Positions 16,420 through 25,539 of a stretch of DNA of 33,050 bases are shown here, piece by piece (the first letter of the stretch is position 1; every line of letters begins with the position of its first letter). Both the position numbers and the translations under genes were made by a program. The notes beneath the pieces are model-generated. The model did no database searches and was not told the origin of the DNA. It was given only the letters and a program-made list of their open reading frames with translations. The DNA is from an uncultured Lachnospiraceae bacterium (GTDB taxonomy: Bacteria > Bacillota > Clostridia > Lachnospirales > Lachnospiraceae). The stretch is taken from positions 1 through 33,050 of the forward strand of contig CAJTMC010000042.1 of the NCBI GenBank assembly GCA_910577115.1, given 5' to 3'.

Positions 16420-17124
16420 TTAATTAGAAAACCCTTCAATCGTAAAGCTTACCGCATTGACAGGCACGTTAAACTCGCTCTTATAAATCCTGCCCTCAGA
16501 AAGCGCACTGGCATACAAATGAACTTTTCCAAGAACATTCCCTGCCGCGTCGCGGAAATACCCGTAGCAGCCCCACTTGCGAAAATCCTCGTCCCCATAG
16601 GACGTACATTTATATTGAAGCTTTAAGGTACTCTTGTAATCGTTAAAATCTGCATAAGTAAAATCATACGGAACAAACTCGTAGCTGACAAGCTCGCAGT
16701 AGTTCTTTTTGTTTGTCCCAAGCTTAGCCGGAATATTCATAATGACTGAGGAAGCGTTGATTGTTGTGTAGGCAACCACAGCCGGATTATCCATATGCAC
16801 GATTGCGGCAGTTGTCGTGCCAAGTCCGACATAATTTACCTGAAAGGCTGCCACATTTCCCGTAGATGCAACCGGTGTCACAGTGGCAACATTCGGGTCG
16901 GCGACAATGCAGGTAAGCCTTGATGCGTCAAAGCCTTCGCCCAAAGCCGCAGTAAAAGTGGCAGTGCCGTTTTCCGGTAGCACAATTGCGTCTTCTGAAA
17001 GGATAACGCCGTTTCCGATGCTTTCTTTGGCAGAAGCCTCCGCATGCGGTACAACGCTTATGGCAGATACTATTAATGCAGCGCCCAGCGCCGCGCAGAT
17101 TAATTTTTGAAATTGTTTTTTCAT
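16420..17124 (-). CDS. secreted protein with an Ig-like (BIG2-type) N-terminal domain
   Basis: A 234-residue protein with a signal peptide (MKKQFQKLICAALGAALIVS, then a likely cleavage after HAEASA). About residues 40-120 read like a bacterial Ig-like domain: a threonine/valine-rich beta pattern with FTAALGEGFDASRLTCIVAD, PNVATVTPV and YVGLGTTTAAIVHM. The rest (about 125-234) is a second, aromatic-rich beta domain with Cys residues (CELVSYEFVPYDF, KWGCYGYFRDAAGNVLGKVH) that I do not recognise. It is probably an extracellular or wall-associated protein. The start is at 17124 with GGAG 7 bases upstream; an in-frame ATG at 17139 has no ribosome site. It is divergent from the efflux genes. Confidence 0.75.
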   Translation of the reverse strand: MKKQFQKLICAALGAALIVSAISVVPHAEASAKESIGNGVILSEDAIVLPENGTATFTAALGEGFDASRLTCIVADPNVATVTPVASTGNVAAFQVNYVGLGTTTAAIVHMDNPAVVAYTTINASSVIMNIPAKLGTNKKNYCELVSYEFVPYDFTYADFNDYKSTLKLQYKCTSYGDEDFRKWGCYGYFRDAAGNVLGKVHLYASALSEGRIYKSEFNVPVNAVSFTIEGFSN

Positions 17125-17182
17125 GTATTTTCTCCTCACATTGATAATATGATAAAACGTATCAGTAATGTTACTGCAATCT

Positions 17183-17212
17183 ATTATAATAAAAAAGAGA
17201 ACAAAATAACAA
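17183..17212 (-). promoter_or_regulatory. promoter of the secreted Ig-like gene
   Basis: On the minus strand TTGTTA (17212-17207) and TATAAT (17188-17183) are 18 apart. The start of transcription would be near 17176, leaving a leader of about 50 bases. Confidence 0.6.
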
Positions 17213-17398
17213 GCAATGTTATAAAAAGTTTATAATTTTTTGACTGAATTTATAAAATTATAAAATAAATATAAAAACATAAAGGGAAAATGTGGAAATA
17301 TAAAAGAAAAATTAAGAAATGGAATTTGGACTTTCATTGTTGCAAAAAAGAGTATAAAATAGCAAATGAATCAAAATTTTAAGGAGAGAGGAACTTTT
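17213..17398 (+). promoter_or_regulatory. AT-rich divergent intergenic region upstream of the efflux genes
   Basis: This very AT-rich stretch contains several possible promoter elements (TTGACT at 17240-17245, TTGGAC at 17326-17331, TATAAA at 17353-17358), but no pair has ideal spacing, so the promoter of the efflux operon is not settled. No gene is seen in it. Confidence 0.35.
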
Positions 17399-18865
17399 AT
17401 GAAAAAGATACAGAAAAAACTGGCAATACTCCTGTGTACGGCTGTTTCGTCCGTTTCCCTTTGGGGCTGCGGCGAGCAGGTGGTAGAGGAAGCTGCTGAG
17501 GATGTAGCGACAGTGGAAGCGTCCAATCCCGAGATAGGCAGCTTAAAGCTCTCAAACAGTTTTATCGCGACAATTAATCCCGATGAGTCGGTGTATGTGA
17601 TACCAAAAACGACAGCGGAGGTTCTTGCGGTCAATGTGGAAGCGGGTGATGTCGTACAGGAGGGAGATGTGCTTGCAGTGCTTGATGATACAATGGCGCA
17701 GATGTCCATGAAAAATGCGCAGCTGCAGTTGGATAACGCACAGCATGCCTATAATCTTGCTTACGGAGATGCGGCGACGACCTTGACCGATATGGAGACC
17801 GACAGCACCCTGGATCAGGCGGCAGACGGTGTGGATAACCTGCAGGAGAGCCTTGTTGATGCAATGGATAATCTGCAGTATTATAAAGACATGCTTGCAG
17901 ACGAGGAGGCAGAGCTTTCTGATTTGAAGAAAGAATATGATTTTACCAATGATGTCGATGAGATTAAGGATTATGCGGAAGACAATTTTGACCCGAACAA
18001 TCCAAAGGAGGCGGCGGAATATGCGGCTGTTATGCAGCGATATCAAAATGCGGCGACAAAAGTAGGCTCAACGGAGGCAAAAATATCAAACTACAAGACA
18101 ACGATTGATCAGTTAGAAGAGTCTATTGATAAAATTCAAAAACAGATTGACAGCACTTACAACTCATACAGTCAGGCTGTTACCTCCAGCAATATAAACA
18201 ACGGCGAGATGCGCGAGGAGCAGAAAAAGGTGTCGCAGAACAGTATTTCGGCTGCACAGCTTGGCATTGAGCAGGCACAGGAAAGCCTTGACGCGTATAC
18301 GATTACAGCAACGATATCGGGTGTTATTGAAACGGTCAATGTGAGCGAACATGATTTTGCTACATCAAGCAATCCTGCATTTGTGATTTCCAATAAAGAT
18401 GCAATGGTTGCCACGTTTTATGTGAGTGAGGATATTAGAAATACCTTCAGCACAGGCCAGAGTGTGAGTGTTGAAAAGGATGGCAGGGAATATGCAGGAG
18501 AAATTATTGAGATCGGTTCTGCAATTGACCAGACTACGGGCTTATTTAAAGTAAAAGCAACTGTAGGCGGCGATACGTCGGCATTGCTTTCTGGTACAAA
18601 GGCAACCGTTACGACGGATACATATCATGAAAACAATGCGGTAATTGCGCCCTATGAAGCAGTTTACTACGACGGTATGGAGGCTTATGTATATACAGTT
18701 GTGGATGGTAAAGCAAAGAAAACTTATGTCACCACAGGACTTTACGATACGGAGCGTATTGTAATCAGCGAGGGACTTTCAGGTACGGATATGTTGATTA
18801 CAACGTGGTCTGCGCAGCTGCGTGACGGTGTGGATGTGTCCATTATTGCGGCAGCGAAAGAATAG
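17399..18865 (+). CDS. RND efflux adaptor lipoprotein (HlyD/AcrA family)
   Basis: A 488-residue membrane-fusion protein. The signal ends in the lipobox LWGC with Cys24 as the lipidated residue, so it is tethered to the outer face of the cytoplasmic membrane. A biotinyl-lipoyl-like half follows (EVLAVNVEAGDVVQEGDVLA, about 80-105). A long coiled-coil hairpin runs to about residue 310 (DNLQYYKDMLADEEAELSDL, TTIDQLEESIDKIQKQID). The second lipoyl half (ITATISGVIETVNVSEHDFA) and a beta-barrel (FKVKATVGGDTSALLSGTKA) complete it. GGAGAGAGG precedes the ATG at 17399; an earlier in-frame ATG at 17366 lacks a site. It is 14 bases ahead of the pump gene and surely functions with it. Confidence 0.92.
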   Translation: MKKIQKKLAILLCTAVSSVSLWGCGEQVVEEAAEDVATVEASNPEIGSLKLSNSFIATINPDESVYVIPKTTAEVLAVNVEAGDVVQEGDVLAVLDDTMAQMSMKNAQLQLDNAQHAYNLAYGDAATTLTDMETDSTLDQAADGVDNLQESLVDAMDNLQYYKDMLADEEAELSDLKKEYDFTNDVDEIKDYAEDNFDPNNPKEAAEYAAVMQRYQNAATKVGSTEAKISNYKTTIDQLEESIDKIQKQIDSTYNSYSQAVTSSNINNGEMREEQKKVSQNSISAAQLGIEQAQESLDAYTITATISGVIETVNVSEHDFATSSNPAFVISNKDAMVATFYVSEDIRNTFSTGQSVSVEKDGREYAGEIIEIGSAIDQTTGLFKVKATVGGDTSALLSGTKATVTTDTYHENNAVIAPYEAVYYDGMEAYVYTVVDGKAKKTYVTTGLYDTERIVISEGLSGTDMLITTWSAQLRDGVDVSIIAAAKE

Positions 18866-18879
18866 GAGGCGACTGGTAA

Positions 18880-21800
18880 ATGATAAATTCCGTAACAAAA
18901 CTTGCGCTCAAAAGACCAGTGTCGGCACTTTTAATTGTTCTTGCGCTTGTCGTGTTCGGTATCAGCTCGGTACTTGGATTCAAACTGGAGCTGACACCCG
19001 ACATGGAAATGCCCATGCTCTTTGTCATGACCGTCTATCAGGGCGGCGACCCGGAAACGACGGAAGAGCTTGTGACAAAGGTTATCGAGGATACGGGTAA
19101 AACACTGTCGGGTGTGGATTCTATTGATTCACAGTCCTCGGCAAACTACTCTATGGTAATGTTTACATACGATTACGGCGTGGATACGAGCGAGGCGTAT
19201 TCAGATTTGCGAAGCGCGTTGGATACCGCCTCTCTGCAGCTTCCCGAGGATGCACAGGATCCGGTTATCGTGGAAATGAACATGAATGCGATGCCGGTGA
19301 TAACGCTTTCCGTTACTTCGACGGCGGATGTGGATGCACTTGCTTTCGTGGAGGAAGAGATTGAACCGGAGCTTGACCGTATTGCGGATATTGCAGACGT
19401 TTCGATTTCGGGCGGCGAATCCCAGTATATCAGTATCAACCTGCATAAAGATAAAATGCAGCAATACGGCATTACCATGTCAAATATTGCAACATATATT
19501 TCGACAACAGATTTTACAATTCCTGTCGGTACGGTGGAACAGGGCAGGCAGGATATCAGTACATCGGCGTCCTCAAAGCCGGAAACGCTGATGGATTTGC
19601 AGAATGTGCCGCTCATCACAAACAGAGGGCAGGTAATCCGTCTTTCCGATGTGGCAACAGTTTCGATGGCGACGTCGGTAAATGACAGCATCAGCCGTTA
19701 CAACGGCACAGATAGTATCAGCGTCAGCATTTCAAAGGCGCAGAGTGCGGGTACGGTTGACGTTTCCAACCAAGTGAAAGCGGTTGTGGCAAAGGCGGCG
19801 GCGAAGAATCCCGCCATTCAGATAGAAGTTTCCTATGATGCATCTGAGAGCATTATTTCGTCGTTAAGCTCAGTGGGACAAACGTTAGTTCTTGGTGTTG
19901 TTTTTTCAATGCTTGTGCTTTTTATTTTCTTTGGAGATTTTAAGGCGAGTCTGATTGTCGGAAGCTCCATGCCGATTTCGCTGCTTGCAACGTTGATTTT
20001 TATGAGTTTTGCAGGTTTTTCGCTCAATGTGGTTACAATGGGTTCCCTTGTTATTGCAATCGGCATGATGGTGGACTCTTCCATTGTCGTTTTGGAGAGC
20101 TGTTTCCGGTTAAAGGACAAAAAGCCTGATTTTAGGGAGGCAGCACTTGAGGGTACCAAGGTGGTGGCAAGCTCCGTTACAGCATCAACGATTACAACAG
20201 TTGTCGTTTATTTGCCGCTGTCTTTGATGAAAGGACTTTCGGGTCAGATGTTCTCACAGCTGGGTTACACGATTATCATTGCGATGCTTTCTTCGCTGAT
20301 TGTGGCAATTACGTTAATTCCAATTTTCTTTTGGAAATATAAGCCAAAGGAGAAAAAGAACATATTGGCGAACCGTATTTTGGAAAAAGTCGGGAATGGC
20401 TACAAGTGGCTGCTTGGAAAGATTATGCTTAAGAAAAAGACGGTTATGCTTGTGGCAGTGGGACTTTTGGTGCTTGCGTTTTTCCTTGCAGGACAGCTTG
20501 ATTCGGAGCTGATGTCGGCGACAGGCATTGACAGCGTAAGTATTTCCATTTCACAACGAAGCGGAACGAGGATTGAGCTGATTGACGAGGACGTGCAGGA
20601 AATCGAGCAGATGATTATTGACGATGCGGATTTTAAGAGCTGCAACCTTACGATTAGCGGCTCCGAAGCGAGCATATCCGCGTATCCTGCCGATGACTGC
20701 GGTAAAAGTGTCAACGAGCTTGTGGACAAATACAATCAGCTTTTGAAGGATTATACGAATATGAGTATCACTGTGGAGGCGGGCGGAAGCGGTATGTCCG
20801 GCATGAGCGTCGGATCGACCACGCAGATTGACTTAAGCGGTGATAATATTGATGATTTGCGTATCGCTTCCAAGCAGGTGGAGGGCATGATGCTCTCCGT
20901 TCCGGGTGTTATCAAGACTGCAAACAGCGTAGGTTCCGATGCGTCGCAGGCAAAGATTAAAATTGATGCGCTTAAATGTATGGATGTAGGACTGACACCG
21001 GTTCAGGTGGCGGGCGAAATGTATAGTGCAAGCAGCGGTAAGGAAGCCATGAAAATGAACATCGGCACGGAGGAGTATTCCGTAATGCTTGAGTTTCCCG
21101 AAGGCACCTATTCCAGCATGAACGACCTTATGACGCTGGAGCTGGCAACGGCGCGCAATACGACGATTACGGTCGGCGATGTGGCGGATGCTGTGTACTC
21201 TGATATGCCCGAAAATTTAATCCGAAGCAACGGAAAATATCAGGTATCCATTGTTGCATATACGACGGACGCGTCGAAGTTTACGGCGCAGAGCGCCATC
21301 TATGCAGCGGTGAACGAGGCAATTCAAAACAATGAATTTCCGGAGGGTGTCAGCCAGACGGAGGCGATGATGCAGGAAATGATGATGGAAGAGTTTTCCG
21401 CAATCGGAAAAGCCATTGCAGCGGCGATATTTTTGATATTCCTTGTCATGGCAATGCAGTTCGAGTCGCCGCGGTTTTCTGCAATGGTCATGCTGAGTAT
21501 TCCGTTTAGTTTAATCGGTTCGTTTTTCCTTTTGTTTATTACGGGATCCACGCTCAACATGACCTCTCTCATGGGTGTGCTGATGCTTGTGGGTATTGTT
21601 GTAAATAACGGTATTTTGTACGTGGATACGACAAACCAGCTAAAGGAAACGATGTCGTTAAATGAGGCACTTATGGAGAGCGGCAGCATTCGTCTAAGGC
21701 CGATTTTGATGACGACGCTTACAACGATCCTTTCCATGATACCGATGGTGTTTGCGACAAACGAGAACGCAGCAATGATGAAGGGGATGTCCCTGATTAT

Positions 21801-21957
21801 CATTGGCGGGCTTGTCACGTCAACGCTTTTAATCCTGCTTTTGATGCCAAGCTTTTACCTGATTATGAGCAAACAGGGACGGCAGGAGGCAAAGGCAAGA
21901 AGGGCGGAGAAGAGAGAAAAGAAACGCAAAAATAAAAAATTAAATGATGAAGATTAA
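18880..21957 (+). CDS. RND-family efflux permease (AcrB-like)
   Basis: A 1025-residue inner-membrane transporter of the HAE/AcrB type: an N-terminal TM1 (PVSALLIVLALVVFG), a large extracellular loop, TM2-TM6 (about 330-490), a second loop, and TM8-TM12 near the C-terminus (from about 850). In TM4 only one of the two AcrB relay aspartates is kept: Asp399 is followed by Ser400 in GMMVDSSIVVLES. In TM10 the position matching AcrB Lys940 is Asn909 in VGIVVNNGILYVD. The C-terminal tail is a run of basic residues (KREKKRKNKK). GGAGG precedes the start. The substrate is unknown. No outer-membrane partner is expected in a monoderm. Confidence 0.92.
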   Translation: MINSVTKLALKRPVSALLIVLALVVFGISSVLGFKLELTPDMEMPMLFVMTVYQGGDPETTEELVTKVIEDTGKTLSGVDSIDSQSSANYSMVMFTYDYGVDTSEAYSDLRSALDTASLQLPEDAQDPVIVEMNMNAMPVITLSVTSTADVDALAFVEEEIEPELDRIADIADVSISGGESQYISINLHKDKMQQYGITMSNIATYISTTDFTIPVGTVEQGRQDISTSASSKPETLMDLQNVPLITNRGQVIRLSDVATVSMATSVNDSISRYNGTDSISVSISKAQSAGTVDVSNQVKAVVAKAAAKNPAIQIEVSYDASESIISSLSSVGQTLVLGVVFSMLVLFIFFGDFKASLIVGSSMPISLLATLIFMSFAGFSLNVVTMGSLVIAIGMMVDSSIVVLESCFRLKDKKPDFREAALEGTKVVASSVTASTITTVVVYLPLSLMKGLSGQMFSQLGYTIIIAMLSSLIVAITLIPIFFWKYKPKEKKNILANRILEKVGNGYKWLLGKIMLKKKTVMLVAVGLLVLAFFLAGQLDSELMSATGIDSVSISISQRSGTRIELIDEDVQEIEQMIIDDADFKSCNLTISGSEASISAYPADDCGKSVNELVDKYNQLLKDYTNMSITVEAGGSGMSGMSVGSTTQIDLSGDNIDDLRIASKQVEGMMLSVPGVIKTANSVGSDASQAKIKIDALKCMDVGLTPVQVAGEMYSASSGKEAMKMNIGTEEYSVMLEFPEGTYSSMNDLMTLELATARNTTITVGDVADAVYSDMPENLIRSNGKYQVSIVAYTTDASKFTAQSAIYAAVNEAIQNNEFPEGVSQTEAMMQEMMMEEFSAIGKAIAAAIFLIFLVMAMQFESPRFSAMVMLSIPFSLIGSFFLLFITGSTLNMTSLMGVLMLVGIVVNNGILYVDTTNQLKETMSLNEALMESGSIRLRPILMTTLTTILSMIPMVFATNENAAMMKGMSLIIIGGLVTSTLLILLLMPSFYLIMSKQGRQEAKARRAEKREKKRKNKKLNDED

Positions 21958-21969
21958 TCTGTTTTCATA

Positions 21970-22020
21970 AAAGACAGCTTTGACGATTTTGGATAAAAAT
22001 GGTCATGGCTGTCTTTCTTT
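21970..22020 (+). terminator. intrinsic terminator of the efflux operon
   Basis: AAAGACAGC (21970-21978) pairs with GCTGTCTTT (22008-22016) with an inner TGAC/GTCA stem, followed by a T-rich tail (TTTCTTTT). It lies just after the pump gene. Confidence 0.8.
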
Positions 22021-22057
22021 TATTTCAGGAGAATGTGTAGCAGCAGAAAACATTTTT

Positions 22058-22087
22058 TTGACTATTTTTTTCAAAAATTCATATACT
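22058..22087 (+). promoter_or_regulatory. putative sigma-A promoter of spoIVB
   Basis: TTGACT (22058-22063) and TATACT (22082-22087) are spaced 18. This looks like a vegetative promoter. The overlapping TATACTA is also close to a sigma-G -10 (CATWHTA), so forespore use cannot be excluded. Confidence 0.5.
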
Positions 22088-22148
22088 ACCCATAAAAATG
22101 AATTGAAAAACGAACTGATATCATAGAAGAAGGAGCTTGATTACAAAT

Positions 22149-23393
22149 ATGAAAAGCAGGAAAATAAAATACGTGTTGTGCTTATATGTTTTTCTTGGCT
22201 TTGCGATAGGCATGTTCTGCTGGGCGTCGTATGCATATTATCAGAGCAGCGTTCCAAGTACGATCAGTATTAAGGCAGGGACAAGTGAGGAGATTAACCT
22301 TCGGATTCCGGCGTCGGGTGTTTTGGGCACAGATTCGGGAAAAGTGCTTGCTTTAAACGAGCCGGTGACGATTGTGGCAGGTGAGAATGTAAGCTCATAC
22401 CAGATGCGGCTAAAGCTGTTTGGTGTTCTGCCTTTAAAAGATGTAGATATTCATGTTATTGAGAATAAGGAACTGATTCCCGTAGGGCAGCCAATTGGAA
22501 TTTATGTAAAGACACAGGGCGTACTTGTGGTCGATACGGGCAGCTTTACGAATGGCGGGAATAAGTATGCACCCTCCGAGTATAAGCTGCAGTCGGGCGA
22601 TTATCTTACGGCAATGGACGGCATTGCGATCAGCGATAAGCGGCAGATTAAAAGCTATGTGGAAAACGGAGGGGGAAATGACATTATTTTTCAGGTGTCT
22701 AGGCATGATGAACTAATCAGTGTGAAAATAAAGCCGGAGCTTGACGAGAACGGTGTGTACAAAATCGGTGCATGGCTTCGGGACAGCGCGCAGGGCATCG
22801 GTACCATGACTTATATTGATGCTGATAGTCAATTTGGGGCGCTGGGACATGGGATCAACGACATGGATACCGGAGAGCTTTTAAAGCTTGGCTCAGGACT
22901 TCTCTACAATACGGAAATCGTAGCGGTGCGGCGCGGAGAGAAAGGGGTTCCGGGGGAGCTCACAGGAGTGATTGAATACAAGCCGGATCAGGTATCAGGG
23001 GTAATTGTTGACAATACGGTACAGGGGATTTACGGTGTCACAAACGAGGCGCTTTTGGAAAGGTATGCGGGGAAAAGCGAACCGCTCCCTGTGGCGCTAA
23101 AACAGGAGGTAACGCTTGGCGCGGCGCAGATTGTCTGCGCGATTGATGGCGAAAGCAGGTATTATGATGTGGAAATCACAAAACTAAGCCCCGGAAACGA
23201 GGCGGTAAATCGTCAGATTTCCATAAAAGTGACCGACAGTGAGCTGTTAGAGCTTACGGGCGGGATTGTGCAGGGCATGAGCGGCGCGCCGATTATCCAA
23301 AACGGGAAGTTTGTGGGCGCTGTCACACATGTCCTTGTGCAGGACGCCACGAAGGGATACGGGATTTTTATTGAGGATATGCTGGGGCATTAA
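22149..23393 (+). CDS. spoIVB: SpoIVB-type S55 serine peptidase
   Basis: In sporulating Firmicutes SpoIVB is made in the forespore, is secreted into the intermembrane space, and cuts SpoIVFA to trigger sigma-K processing. The 414-residue product has an N-terminal membrane segment (YVLCLYVFLGFAIGMFCW), a PDZ domain (about 110-195, including KLQSGDYLTAMDGIAI), and the S55 domain. The triad fits: His234 in GALGHGINDMD, Asp363 in VTDSELL and Ser378 in QGMSGAPI, with the same 15-residue Asp-Ser spacing as in Bacillus. The start is set at the ATG at 22149 (AAGGAG 13 bases upstream); a TTG at 22137 is in frame but too close to the site. The usual neighbour spo0A is not downstream. Confidence 0.92.
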   Translation: MKSRKIKYVLCLYVFLGFAIGMFCWASYAYYQSSVPSTISIKAGTSEEINLRIPASGVLGTDSGKVLALNEPVTIVAGENVSSYQMRLKLFGVLPLKDVDIHVIENKELIPVGQPIGIYVKTQGVLVVDTGSFTNGGNKYAPSEYKLQSGDYLTAMDGIAISDKRQIKSYVENGGGNDIIFQVSRHDELISVKIKPELDENGVYKIGAWLRDSAQGIGTMTYIDADSQFGALGHGINDMDTGELLKLGSGLLYNTEIVAVRRGEKGVPGELTGVIEYKPDQVSGVIVDNTVQGIYGVTNEALLERYAGKSEPLPVALKQEVTLGAAQIVCAIDGESRYYDVEITKLSPGNEAVNRQISIKVTDSELLELTGGIVQGMSGAPIIQNGKFVGAVTHVLVQDATKGYGIFIEDMLGH

Positions 23394-23394
23394 A

Positions 23395-23420
23395 AAACCA
23401 CCACACATGGGTGGTGGTTT
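23395..23420. terminator. shared terminator between spoIVB and the chemoreceptor gene
   Basis: AAACCACCAC (23395-23404) pairs with GTGGTGGTTT (23411-23420) around ACATGG. On the minus strand it is followed by a T-run of six, so it mainly ends the chemoreceptor transcript; on the + strand it can end spoIVB, whose stop is directly before it. Confidence 0.85.
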
Positions 23421-23426
23421 CAAAAG

Positions 23427-25397
23427 CTAAGGAGAAAGCGTAAACTGGTTCACCAGCTGTTTTAAAACGGACGCCTCTGCGGAGAGCTGCTGGCTTGCTG
23501 CCGCGCCTTCCTCTGCAGTGGCGCTGTTGCTTTGTACGACAGACGATATCTGGTTGATGCCTTCGGATATCTGCCAAACGGCCTCCGACTGTTCGTTGGA
23601 AACAGTGGCAATCTTGTCAATAGAATTGACTACGGACTGAATGCTGTTTACGACATTGACTAAAATATTCGCCGTATTTTCGGCAATATCCGTACCGGTA
23701 TGTACTGCGTCTGTGGAATGCTCAATCAGCTCTGACGTATTTTGCGCTGCCTCTGCGGATTTTGCAGCCAGATTGCGGACTTCCTCCGCAACAACGGCAA
23801 AACCTTTGCCGGCTTCGCCTGCCCTTGCCGCTTCCACAGCGGCATTCAGCGCCAGTATATTTGTTTGGAATGCAATGTCATCTATTGTTTTCAGGATTTT
23901 TTCAATCTCATCGGAACGCGTCTGAATTTCGGTCATTGCATCCATAAGCGTCTGCATTTTCTCGTTGCAGAGAGAAACCTCTTCGCCGGCATGGTGCGTC
24001 TGCTCGCGGACATCAAGCGCGCCGCTTGCAGTATTTTTGGCCTGCTCGGAAATTTCGTTAATCTGTGCCGCAAGTTCCTCTACGGAGCTTGCCTGCTGCG
24101 TGGTTCCCTGACTAAGCGTCTGTGCGCTTGCGGATAACTGGTCGCTCGCGGAAGAAACCTGTTCGGCAGAATGGTTTACCTGTCGTATGGCATCATTCAA
24201 TTCCTGCTTCATATGGCGCATGGATATGAGAATATTCTGAAAGCTGCCGACATAAACTTCTTCATGCTGGGTACGGACATCTAAATTTTGGTTTGCAAGC
24301 TCATTCAGCAGATAACTGATGTCATGAATGACCATGCTTAAGCCTTCCACCAGTGAGGCTGTGGATTTTGCAAGCATGCCAGTTTCGTCCTGGGCGGTTA
24401 TCTTTGGCATCGGTGTATCCAAATCCCCCTCTACAAGCAGCTTCATCCGCTTTGCGCAGGCCTTCATCGGCTTGCTGATGCTGTTTGCCAGTACGAGCGC
24501 AACAACGCTTGAAACCAGTATGGCAATCACAATCACTGCAATATTGATAACCATTGCGTCGCGGGTCGCCGCCAGATAATTGAGCTGCGGCGCGGTAACG
24601 GCAATGCTCCAGCCGTCGGTATCCTTTACGGGTGCATAGGCTGCAAACATTTTGTGTCCGCCGCTTTCATAGCTTCCAAACCCGTTTTTCCCTTCCCGCA
24701 TATTTGTGTGGATTGCGGCAAGCTCGCGCAGCGACGGGTCGCTTTGCGCTTCGGCTTCGATATTTTGAACGGTAATCGTTTCAAGGGTAATATCTGCAAT
24801 CGTATCGCCGGATTTGTTGATCATATAGGCTCTGCTGTTTTCGCCAATTTCAATGGCAGATACGATATCATTCAAAAAGGTCTCATGCGGAACAAAATAT
24901 ACAACACCGACAATGGAATCGCCGTAAATTCCATCCTCATAAAGGGGAGCGGCAACCATAATCGACAGCTCGCCGGTAATTTTACTGATTAACGGTTCCG
25001 AAACATAAACATTTCCCTGCATTGCCTGCCTTACATACTCACGGTCGGAATAATCGTTTCCGTCAAAAATACTGATGCCATCCAGACCAATAATATTTCC
25101 CCGCTGGAAATCATGCATTGTGCAGCGCTCGCTGATAATTTCCTGCTTCTCGTCTGTCGATACCGTCGGGTCGGAAAGCTGTGGGATACAACCGGTATCC
25201 ATAACAACATTTTTGTATGCCAGTAGTTCCTGTTCCACGCGTCCTGCCGCCAAAAGAGCGGTCTCACTCATCATGTAATCGACTGTGGTCATCGTGCTGT
25301 TGTAATTGGGTATGATGCTCGAAACTCCGCACGCGATGAGTCCTACCAAAACAGTTAGAATGAGACATAACGTTATTTTGGTTCGAATGCTTTTCAT
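23427..25397 (-). CDS. methyl-accepting chemotaxis protein with dCache sensor
   Basis: A 656-residue chemoreceptor. TM1 is at about 9-29, an extracellular dCache-type sensor at about 38-280 (SDREYVRQAMQGNVYVSEPL, ELSIMVAAPLYEDG, YMINKSGDTIAD), TM2 at 282-304, then a HAMP domain (from SISKPMKACAKRMKLLVEGD) and the cytoplasmic signalling rod. The conserved CheA/CheW tip is present (TIDDIAFQTNILALNAAVEA, EAGKGFAVVAEEVRNLAAKS). It should signal through CheA/CheW to the motor; the ligand is unknown. The start is at 25397 with GGAGG 7 bases upstream. Upstream in-frame codons fall in the leader. It is transcribed toward spoIVB. No other che genes are in view. Confidence 0.94.
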   Translation of the reverse strand: MKSIRTKITLCLILTVLVGLIACGVSSIIPNYNSTMTTVDYMMSETALLAAGRVEQELLAYKNVVMDTGCIPQLSDPTVSTDEKQEIISERCTMHDFQRGNIIGLDGISIFDGNDYSDREYVRQAMQGNVYVSEPLISKITGELSIMVAAPLYEDGIYGDSIVGVVYFVPHETFLNDIVSAIEIGENSRAYMINKSGDTIADITLETITVQNIEAEAQSDPSLRELAAIHTNMREGKNGFGSYESGGHKMFAAYAPVKDTDGWSIAVTAPQLNYLAATRDAMVINIAVIVIAILVSSVVALVLANSISKPMKACAKRMKLLVEGDLDTPMPKITAQDETGMLAKSTASLVEGLSMVIHDISYLLNELANQNLDVRTQHEEVYVGSFQNILISMRHMKQELNDAIRQVNHSAEQVSSASDQLSASAQTLSQGTTQQASSVEELAAQINEISEQAKNTASGALDVREQTHHAGEEVSLCNEKMQTLMDAMTEIQTRSDEIEKILKTIDDIAFQTNILALNAAVEAARAGEAGKGFAVVAEEVRNLAAKSAEAAQNTSELIEHSTDAVHTGTDIAENTANILVNVVNSIQSVVNSIDKIATVSNEQSEAVWQISEGINQISSVVQSNSATAEEGAAASQQLSAEASVLKQLVNQFTLSP

Positions 25398-25533
25398 TTT
25401 CAATCCTCCATTCTTGCTCAAACTGCAAATTTGTGCGTATAAACTGTCAGCCGGAGCGTGTTCCCGGGATAAACCATGTGAGACCGGACACCTCCAATAC
25501 GGAAAAACCGCACTCCTTTCGGAACTGGCAGAT
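25398..25533 (-). promoter_or_regulatory. 136-base untranslated leader of the chemoreceptor gene
   Basis: The distance from the predicted transcription start (about 25533) to the ATG is long. The leader is more GC-rich than the neighbouring intergenic DNA and has short self-complementary pieces (for example CGG-TTTTT-CCG and GTG...CAC). I compared it by eye with the class I cyclic-di-GMP riboswitch, which often precedes such genes, and did not find its conserved core. Confidence 0.35.
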
Positions 25534-25539
25534 AATGGT

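Noticed and set aside
25398..25533. Class I cyclic-di-GMP riboswitch in the chemoreceptor leader
   Set aside because: The conserved core of that riboswitch was not found by eye. Only a long leader is reported.
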